From: Clostridiales bacterium UBA1316
GTDB taxonomy: Bacteria > Bacillota > Clostridia > Oscillospirales > Oscillospiraceae
Length of the DNA stretch: 21,004 nt
Direction: 5' to 3'
Assembly: GCA_002307055.1 (NCBI GenBank)
Contig: DBTM01000008.1
Coordinates: 27,604 to 48,607 of the forward strand
In this document: piece after piece, positions 16,053 through 21,004 of the stretch
Layout of the letters: every line of letters starts with the position of its first letter
Position numbering within the stretch: position 1 is the stretch's first letter
Notes under the pieces: model-generated
The model's input: the letters and a program-made list of their open reading frames with translations, nothing else
What the model was told of the DNA's origin: nothing
Database searches by the model: none
Program-made: the position numbers and the translations under genes

Positions 16053-16081
16053 TTGTCAACGGACTGGTAATTGTATATAAT
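16053..16081 (+). promoter_or_regulatory. Sigma-A promoter for the minD-like gene
   Basis: TTGTCA (16053-16058), 17-base spacer, perfect TATAAT (16076-16081): 11 of 12 consensus positions. Transcription would start near 16088, giving a ~30-base leader ending in the minD-like ribosome site. This also argues that the coding start is 16118 and not the in-frame ATG at 16046, which lies upstream of the promoter. Confidence 0.8.
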
Positions 16082-16117
16082 GATATAATTAATTCAGAGG
16101 ACAGATTGGAGAACGAC

Positions 16118-16870
16118 ATGGGCAAGGTTATCGTTGTCGCCTCCGGCAAGGGCGGTACGGGTAAAACGACATCTGTCGGTGCCATATCTTCATGTCTGGC
16201 AGCATTGGGGCATCGGACACTTTGCATCGATTGTGACGCAGGCCTTAGAAATCTCGACATTATCATCGGGATGACTGATTACGTTGTATCAGATTTTTCC
16301 GACGTACTCAAAGGCTATCTCAGTCTCGACAAAGCCTGTTCGGAGCATCCGAAAATCAGCGGCCTTTATTTTCTGCCGGCACCCGCTTTCCGCGGTCCCG
16401 AAGAGATCGACCAGACGGCGATGGCAGCGTTAATGGAACAAATCAAATATGATTTTGACTACTGCCTTATTGATTCGCCTGCCGGTATCGGGCCGGGATT
16501 TCGTTTGGCTGCCGCGAGCGCCGATATGGCACTTGTTGTTACCACAGGCGATATATCCAGCCTGCGGGATGGACAGAGAGTCACGGAAGAACTCCGCGGC
16601 ATGGGTATCGAGGAAGTACGGCTCATCGTCAACCGTGTCAGTGCAAAGATTTTCCGCCGGATTGACGCGACAATCGACGATGCCATCGATACCATTGGCG
16701 CTCAGCTGATCGGTCTGGTTGAGGAGGACGAAGCGGTCTTTCTCTCCTCAAATACTGAAATACCGCTGATTCTCTATGAACGCAAAAAAGCGGCACTCCA
16801 GTACTTACACATTGCCCGACGCATCGCCGGTGCCCAAATTCCGCTCAGCGGAAAGTGGGCCAGGAAATAG
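16118..16870 (+). CDS. minD: MinD-like ParA-family ATPase
   Basis: A 250-residue deviant Walker-A ATPase, closest to the septum-site protein MinD, which on the membrane positions the MinC division inhibitor. The motifs are GKGGTGKTT (10-18, with the signature Lys11), CIDCDAGLRNLDIIIGM (36-52, strongly MinD-like) and the switch II LIDSPAGIG (117-125). The start at 16118 is chosen for GGAG six bases upstream and for agreement with family N-termini (MGKVIVVASGKGG). The C-terminus ends ...ARRIAGAQIPLSGKWARK and lacks the amphipathic membrane-targeting helix that normally finishes MinD. No minC or minE lies beside it. It could be a MinD with altered membrane binding or a MinD-derived relative with another cargo. 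Confidence 0.85.
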   Translation: MGKVIVVASGKGGTGKTTSVGAISSCLAALGHRTLCIDCDAGLRNLDIIIGMTDYVVSDFSDVLKGYLSLDKACSEHPKISGLYFLPAPAFRGPEEIDQTAMAALMEQIKYDFDYCLIDSPAGIGPGFRLAAASADMALVVTTGDISSLRDGQRVTEELRGMGIEEVRLIVNRVSAKIFRRIDATIDDAIDTIGAQLIGLVEEDEAVFLSSNTEIPLILYERKKAALQYLHIARRIAGAQIPLSGKWARK

Positions 16871-16930
16871 ACACGGATAATAAAAACAGAATCTCAAATC
16901 TCAAATCTTTCCAGAAAGAAGGCGGCTGTT

Positions 16931-17329
16931 TTGAACATTGCTTTAATGGCACATGATAGAAAAAAAGAATTGATGGTGCAATTTTGTATTGCTTATTGCG
17001 GTATCCTCTCCGGACACTCGCTCTGTGCAACAAATACGACCGGCCGTCTTGTCACAGAGGCGACAGGTTTGCAAATTACCCTATACCTATCCGGAAATCA
17101 GGGCGGAGACCAGCAAATCGGCGCGCGCATCGCTTATAACGAGCTTGACCTCGTCTTGTTTTTCTGCGACCCATCTTCGGAAACCCCCGGCAGCGTGAAT
17201 GATATAGCACGGCTTTGCGATCAATATAATGTACCGTTTGCCTCGAATGTCGCGACGGCTGAAGTCCTGATTCAGGGCTTAAAGCGCGGCGATCTCGACT
17301 GGCGGGACATTGTCAACCCGAAGCACTAG
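16931..17329 (+). CDS. mgsA: Methylglyoxal synthase homologue with altered active site
   Basis: A 132-residue protein clearly homologous to methylglyoxal synthase, which converts dihydroxyacetone phosphate to methylglyoxal and phosphate. MNIALMAHDRKK, TEATGLQIT, GGDQQIGARIA and SNVATAE all match the family, including the catalytic Asp60 (Asp71 in E. coli) and His8-Asp9. However, the PH(D/E)PDV segment that supplies catalytic His98 and Asp101 in E. coli is two residues shorter here and reads PGSVND, and the phosphate loop TGTTG reads TNTTG. The TTG start at 16931 matches the family N-terminus and has AAGGCGG upstream. mgsA beside mre/min genes is a known clostridial arrangement. Enzymatic activity is doubtful. 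Confidence 0.88.
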   Translation: MNIALMAHDRKKELMVQFCIAYCGILSGHSLCATNTTGRLVTEATGLQITLYLSGNQGGDQQIGARIAYNELDLVLFFCDPSSETPGSVNDIARLCDQYNVPFASNVATAEVLIQGLKRGDLDWRDIVNPKH

Positions 17330-17354
17330 CAGAACGTATATTATACGCGGTTTT

Positions 17355-17382
17355 GCAGGGCGGGGGCATACCCCCGCCTTGC
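17355..17382 (+). terminator. GC-rich hairpin after the mgsA-like gene
   Basis: A 12-bp stem (17355-17366 with 17371-17382, one G-T pair) has a core GGCGGGGG/CCCCCGCC and a CATA loop, 25 bases after the stop. The following sequence (TTATAAAGATTTAT) is AU-rich but has no real U-run, so termination may be partial. A smaller CGTATA/TATACG palindrome (17335-17347) precedes it. Confidence 0.55.
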
Positions 17383-17401
17383 TTATAAAGATTTATAACA
17401 T

Positions 17402-17446
17402 GTATTTCCCGCAAGGTCGTTACCGCTGCTTTTCAGCGGGAAATAC
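17402..17446 (+). promoter_or_regulatory. hisS leader with two mutually exclusive hairpins (candidate attenuator)
   Basis: Hairpin A pairs GTATTTCCCGC (17402-17412) with GCGGGAAATAC (17436-17446), a perfect 11 bp around a 23-base loop. Hairpin B pairs CCGCTG (17423-17428) with CAGCGG (17434-17439) around CTTTT. They share 17436-17439, so only one can form at a time. The hisS ribosome site (AAGGAG, from 17458) lies about 12 bases downstream. The loop contains AAGGTCGTTACCGC (17413-17426), 11 of 14 positions like the T-box consensus AAGGGTGGTACCGC. Confidence 0.4.
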
Positions 17447-17470
17447 GGACAAATACAAGGAGAAAATGCA

Positions 17471-18835
17471 ATGGAACAAGTCAGTCCCCGCACGTTATCG
17501 GGGTTTATGGAGCTTTTGCCGGAGCGGCAGGTGCTTTTTGACAGGATGGCAGAAAAGCTTCGGGAATCCTTTTCGCTTTACGGCTTTACCCCGCTGGATA
17601 CACCGCTTATTGAAGCCTCCGAGGTGCTGCTGGCAAAGGGCGGCGGCGAAACGGAAAAGCAGATTTATCGGCTGACGAAGGGAGACAGTGATCTCTCGCT
17701 TCGCTTTGACCTGACGGTGCCGCTGGCTAAATATGTCGCCCTGCATTTTTCGCAGCTGTCGTTCCCATTCCGCCGGTATCAGATCGGAAAAGTTTACAGA
17801 GGCGAACGCGCGCAGCGCGGGCGTTTCAGAGAGTTTTATCAGGCGGATATCGATATCATCGGCGACGGCGCTTTGAATATCATCAATGAGGCTGAAATTC
17901 CGAGCATCATTTACCGATGCTTTAACACCCTGGGACTGGAAAAATTTGTTATACGCATCAACAACCGTAAAGTCCTGACCGGCCTGTTCCAGCTCCTGGG
18001 CATCGGGGACAAAGCCGGCGATGTGATGCGGACAATTGATAAGATTGACAAGATCGGCAAAGACAAGGTTTTTGAACTGCTGACCGACGAAACCGGCATC
18101 CCCGAAGCAGCGGCGCGCCACATTATCGACACCATAACGTGCCATGACGAAAGGATCGCTCCGCTTGACAAGCTGAGGGAATTTCAAGGCCAAAATGAGC
18201 TTTTTGACCTCGGTTTTCAAGAGCTGTCGACAGTTGCGCAATACATGACAGCTTTCGGCGTACCGGAGACGCATTTTAAAGTGGATTTGACAATCGCCAG
18301 AGGCTTGGATTATTATACCGGCACCGTGTACGAAACGACGATGACCGATCACCCGGAGATTGGCTCGATTTGCTCCGGCGGGCGCTATGACAATCTGGCG
18401 GGATATTACACGGATAAAAAGCTGCCCGGCGTCGGCATTTCCATTGGACTGACACGGCTGTTCTTTGTGCTGGAGGATCAGGGCTATTTAAACGACGCTG
18501 TTTTAACCGCGCCTGCCGATGTGCTGATTCTGCCGATGACGGAGGACCTTGGTCAGGCCATCCGGCTGGCGACCGTCATGCGGCAGGAGGGCCTCCGCGT
18601 TCAGGTGTTCAGCGAGGATAAAAAATTCAAGGCTAAAGTCGCCTATGCCGATAAGCTTAATATCCCTTTTGTGATTTTTTTGGGAGAAGATGAGATATCC
18701 AAAGGCCAGGTGTCCGTCAAAAACATGACAACCGGTGAGCAGACGACGGCGTCAGCAGCGATGATCACAGCGGCGATTAAAGCCGGAATCGCCAATCTGC
18801 GCGCAGGAATGCCTATAAAAGAACCTAAAAAATAA
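17471..18835 (+). CDS. hisS: Histidyl-tRNA synthetase
   Basis: A 454-residue class II synthetase that charges tRNA-His. Motif 2 is around RRYQIGKVYRGERAQRGRFREFYQ (101-124). The histidine-specific motifs are ARGLDYYTG (276-284) and GGRYDNLAG (303-311). Motif 3 is GVGISIGLTRL (320-330), and a C-terminal anticodon-binding domain follows (about 348-440). The first half is unusual for a Firmicute: it begins LSGFMELLPER and has LRFDLTVPLAKYVA where the E. coli-type enzyme has the RPEGT motif. This resembles the archaeal/eukaryotic-like branch. The catalytic histidine motifs rule out the HisZ paralogue. ATG with AAGGAG upstream. Followed 21 bp later by aspS, the usual hisS-aspS pair. Confidence 0.95.
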   Translation: MEQVSPRTLSGFMELLPERQVLFDRMAEKLRESFSLYGFTPLDTPLIEASEVLLAKGGGETEKQIYRLTKGDSDLSLRFDLTVPLAKYVALHFSQLSFPFRRYQIGKVYRGERAQRGRFREFYQADIDIIGDGALNIINEAEIPSIIYRCFNTLGLEKFVIRINNRKVLTGLFQLLGIGDKAGDVMRTIDKIDKIGKDKVFELLTDETGIPEAAARHIIDTITCHDERIAPLDKLREFQGQNELFDLGFQELSTVAQYMTAFGVPETHFKVDLTIARGLDYYTGTVYETTMTDHPEIGSICSGGRYDNLAGYYTDKKLPGVGISIGLTRLFFVLEDQGYLNDAVLTAPADVLILPMTEDLGQAIRLATVMRQEGLRVQVFSEDKKFKAKVAYADKLNIPFVIFLGEDEISKGQVSVKNMTTGEQTTASAAMITAAIKAGIANLRAGMPIKEPKK

Positions 18836-18856
18836 AATATCTTCACAGCGGAATGG

Positions 18857-20659
18857 ATGATTAGTATGGAATCTATGAAAAATTTTAAGCGCACAGCATA
18901 TTGCGGAACGCTCAGGCCGGCGGATATCGGCGGGGAAATTTCCGTCTGCGGATGGGTGCAGCGCCAGCGTGACCTTGGGCAGCTCATTTTTATCGACCTG
19001 CGTGACCGCACGGGCATCCTGCAGCTGGCTTTTGACGATGCGACCGACCGGGAAGTTTTTAAAAAGGCTTTTACCGCGCGCTCTGAATTCGTTCTCGCCG
19101 CCAAAGGGAAGCTGCGTGAGCGTTCCTCAAAAAACAAAGAGATGCCAACGGGCGAAGTCGAGCTCGAGGTGACGGAGCTGCGGATATTGGCAGCGAGCGA
19201 AACGCCGCCTTTTGAAATCGTTGAAAACTCCGAGGTAAACGACATGCTCCGCCTCAAATACCGCTATCTCGACCTGCGCCGTCCGGATATGCAGCGTGCG
19301 ATTGCCGTACGCCATCAGGTTACAAAAACAGCGCGCGACTATTTTGACGAGAACGGTTTTTACGAAATTGAAACGCCGATGCTCCAAAAATCCACGCCGG
19401 AGGGCGCGCGGGACTACCTCGTCCCTAGCCGCATCCATCCGGGTAAATTTTATGCGCTGCCCCAGTCACCCCAGCAGTATAAGCAGCTGCTGATGCTCTC
19501 GGGGTTTGACCGCTATTTCCAAATTGCCCGATGCTTCCGCGATGAGGACCTGCGGGCGGACCGCCAGCCGGAATTCACCCAAATCGATATCGAGATGTCT
19601 TTTATTGATATAGATGATGTCATCGGCATCAACGAGGGGTTCATCAAACGCGTTTTTAAAAAAGTGCTTGATATTGATGTTGAGACGCCGATTTTGCGCA
19701 TGACCTACGCCGAGGCGATGGAACGTTACGGCTCGGACAAGCCCGATATACGTTTCGGCTTTGAGCTCAAAAACATCAGTGCGCTTGTTAAAAACTGCGG
19801 CTTTAAGGTTTTTTCGGAACCGGCTACGGCTGGCGGCAGCGTGCGGCTGATCAGCATTTCCGGCGGGGCGGAGAGCTTTCCGAGAAAGCAGATCGATACA
19901 CTCGTCGAGTTTGTGAAAACTTACGGGGCAAAGGGCCTCGCGTGGATGAAGCTCGGTTCTGACGGTATGACCTCGTCCTTTGCCAAATTCATGACCGAGG
20001 AAGAAAACGAACGCATCATCAAAACAGCCGAGGCAAAAACGGGAGACCTCATTTTGATTGTCGCCGACAGCAGCGACAAAATCGTTTTCGCGTCACTGGG
20101 CGCTCTGCGTATCGAGTGTGCCAAGCGGCTCGGACTCACGAAGCGGCCCGGAGCCGCCCAAAAAGACGACTATAAATTCCTATGGGTCACGGAATTCCCC
20201 ATGTTCGAGTATTCTGACGAGGAAAGCCGTTATGTCGCCATGCACCATCCGTTCACCGCGCCGATGGATGAAGACCTCGCGCTGCTCGAGACGGATAAAA
20301 AGAACTGCCGGGCTAAGGCATATGATATTGTACTCAACGGCACGGAGCTGGGCGGCGGGTCTATCCGTATCTCAACGCCGGAGATGCAGGAGACAATGTT
20401 TCGCGCGCTCGGCTTTACCGCCGAGGATGCGCAGGCGCGTTTCGGTCATCTGATCAACGCCTTTAAGTACGGCGCGCCGCCACACGGCGGTTTGGCGTAC
20501 GGTCTTGACCGGCTTGTCATGCTGCTCTGCGGCGCCGACAGCATCCGGGACGTCATCGCCTTCCCAAAAGTCCAGAATGCCTCCGAGCCGATGACGAACT
20601 GCCCGGATACCGTCGATAAAAAACAGCTCGACGAGCTGAGTATCAATCTTAAAAGCTGA
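18857..20659 (+). CDS. aspS: Aspartyl-tRNA synthetase (bacterial type)
   Basis: A 600-residue class IIb synthetase that charges tRNA-Asp. The N-terminal OB-fold anticodon-binding domain (about 28-112) contains GWVQRQRDLGQLIFIDLRDRTG. The catalytic core has motif 1 near 165-180, motif 2 FRDEDLRADRQPEFTQID (227-244) and motif 3 GLAYGLDRLVMLL (545-557). The bacteria-specific GAD insertion domain is present (about 300-425), as is the family C-terminus FPKVQNASEPMTNCPDTVD. Length is normal. Three in-frame ATGs (18857, 18866, 18875) lie close together without a decisive ribosome site; 18857 is the longest and is used here, but a start at 18866 or 18875 is equally possible. Probably co-transcribed with hisS. 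Confidence 0.96.
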   Translation: MISMESMKNFKRTAYCGTLRPADIGGEISVCGWVQRQRDLGQLIFIDLRDRTGILQLAFDDATDREVFKKAFTARSEFVLAAKGKLRERSSKNKEMPTGEVELEVTELRILAASETPPFEIVENSEVNDMLRLKYRYLDLRRPDMQRAIAVRHQVTKTARDYFDENGFYEIETPMLQKSTPEGARDYLVPSRIHPGKFYALPQSPQQYKQLLMLSGFDRYFQIARCFRDEDLRADRQPEFTQIDIEMSFIDIDDVIGINEGFIKRVFKKVLDIDVETPILRMTYAEAMERYGSDKPDIRFGFELKNISALVKNCGFKVFSEPATAGGSVRLISISGGAESFPRKQIDTLVEFVKTYGAKGLAWMKLGSDGMTSSFAKFMTEEENERIIKTAEAKTGDLILIVADSSDKIVFASLGALRIECAKRLGLTKRPGAAQKDDYKFLWVTEFPMFEYSDEESRYVAMHHPFTAPMDEDLALLETDKKNCRAKAYDIVLNGTELGGGSIRISTPEMQETMFRALGFTAEDAQARFGHLINAFKYGAPPHGGLAYGLDRLVMLLCGADSIRDVIAFPKVQNASEPMTNCPDTVDKKQLDELSINLKS

Positions 20660-20675
20660 TGGCGGTGTCAGAGGC

Positions 20676-20704
20676 TTGACAACCTGATACCGATAACATA
20701 TAAT
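20676..20704 (+). promoter_or_regulatory. Perfect-consensus sigma-A promoter for the repeat gene
   Basis: TTGACA (20676-20681), exactly 17 bases, TATAAT (20699-20704): 12 of 12 consensus positions. Transcription would begin near 20711, leaving a leader of only about 13 bases that holds the GAGGTG ribosome site (20713-20718). Confidence 0.85.
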
Positions 20705-20723
20705 TCCATCAAGAGGTGTTGAT

Positions 20724-21004
20724 ATGACAAACGAAGATAAGATTCTGCAACTCCTGTCAGAAATGAACGATAGATTGACCAATATTGAGCAGACCTCTGG
20801 GAAAACAGACGAAAGACTGACCAATATTGAGCAAACGTCTGAAAAAACAGACGAAAGACTGACCAATATTGAGCAAACGTCTGAAAAAACAGACGAAAGA
20901 CTGACCAATATTGAGCAGACGTCTGAAAAAACAGACGAAAGACTGACTAATATTGAGCAGGAAGTCGTAAAAACGAACGAGAAATTGGCTGATGTTGAGC
21001 AGGA
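20724..21004 (+). CDS. Repetitive coiled-coil protein, 3' end outside window
   Basis: An ORF opens at ATG 20724 with GAGGTG 5 bases upstream and runs off the window after 93 codons. After a 23-residue lead (MTNEDKILQLLSEMNDRLTN, then IEQ), the protein consists of 14-residue units TSEKTDERLTNIEQ: four near-identical copies (24-37, 38-51, 52-65, 66-79) and a diverged fifth (EVVKTNEKLADVEQ, 80-93). Each unit is two heptads with Leu and Ile in the a and d positions of one heptad and Ser and Thr in the other, so a highly charged coiled coil or rod is likely. There is no signal peptide or membrane helix so far. I do not recognise a characterised family; the C-terminal part, not seen, would decide the function. 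Confidence 0.75.
   Translation, partial: MTNEDKILQLLSEMNDRLTNIEQTSGKTDERLTNIEQTSEKTDERLTNIEQTSEKTDERLTNIEQTSEKTDERLTNIEQEVVKTNEKLADVEQ
20793..21002 (+). repeat. 42-bp tandem repeat array (VNTR-like) inside the coiled-coil gene
   Basis: Five in-frame 42-bp units start at 20793, 20835, 20877, 20919 and 20961. Units 2, 3 and 4 differ from their neighbour by one synonymous base each; unit 1 differs by a few bases, and unit 5 is clearly diverged. Units 2-4 each contain the inverted repeat CGTCTG-A6-CAGACG (for example 20836-20853). Near-identity including silent sites points to recent duplication or conversion. Confidence 0.9.

Noticed and set aside
16046..16117. 24-residue N-terminal extension of the MinD-like protein
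   Set aside because: The extension covers a consensus promoter (16053-16081), lacks a ribosome site and is absent from the family; the ATG at 16118 has GGAG at correct spacing.
16891..16908. Short tandem repeat ATCTCAA x2.5 between minD and mgsA
   Set aside because: Only 18 bp in total; easily chance, and no function suggested.
17495..18352. 285-residue minus-strand ORF inside hisS
   Set aside because: It is a shadow of the hisS reading frame; the product has no recognisable domain and hisS is unambiguous.
20372..20908. 178-residue minus-strand ORF over the aspS end and repeat gene
   Set aside because: It is antisense to aspS and to the 42-bp repeats, which are open in several frames because the unit length is a multiple of three. 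There is no ribosome site, and the + strand frame has a perfect promoter and Shine-Dalgarno site.

Overview
The window looks like a chromosomal segment of a roughly 50% GC, low-GC-lineage Firmicute, most likely a clostridium of the Oscillospiraceae/Ruminococcaceae kind. This is inferred from gene content and order: uvrB; a yabM-mazG-hup-yabO (rqcP) block; a dnaD-dnaI-type helicase loader pair; a maf-mreC-mreD-pbp2-minD-mgsA cell-shape block; and hisS-aspS. Start codons include several GTG and TTG, Shine-Dalgarno sites are strong, and sigma-A type promoters are clear. No phage, insertion sequence, CRISPR array, tRNA or rRNA was seen. Most of the window is housekeeping chromosome.

Layout. Positions 1-437 hold the 3' end of uvrB on the + strand, closed by a 17-bp perfect hairpin (444-481). 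After it lies a tiny 23-codon ORF with an excellent ribosome binding site (540-611). From 8832 down to 688 everything is on the minus strand. A DnaD-like protein and a DnaC/DnaI-like AAA+ ATPase come first (8832-6860). A 239-bp spacer with DnaA-box-like sites and palindromes follows. Next is a run containing a SpoVB/YabM-type flippase, MazG, HU, RqcP (YabO), a GtrA-like membrane protein and an OmpR/EnvZ-type two-component pair (6620-688). In Bacillus the same block continues with yabP, yabQ and divIC; here GtrA and the two-component system stand in that place.

From 9009 to the end everything is on the + strand. It begins with a UPF0316 (DUF5698/DUF2179) membrane protein and a U32-family peptidase-like protein overlapping maf by one base. 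MreC, MreD and PBP2 follow (elongasome), then a MinD-like ATPase with its own consensus promoter, a methylglyoxal synthase homologue that lacks two catalytic residues, hisS and aspS. The window ends inside a gene for a coiled-coil protein made of near-identical 42-bp (14-residue) repeats, transcribed from a perfect TTGACA-N17-TATAAT promoter.

Functionally the window combines DNA repair (UvrB), helicase loading (DnaD, DnaI), nucleoid and nucleotide-pool housekeeping (HU, MazG, Maf), ribosome rescue (RqcP), envelope growth and shape (flippase, MreC, MreD, PBP2, MinD) and tRNA charging (HisRS, AspRS). The points most worth a second look are the altered methylglyoxal synthase, the DnaA-box/promoter spacer at 6724-6815, the hisS leader with two competing hairpins, and the 3' repeat gene. 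I did not find a clear new defence or mobile system.
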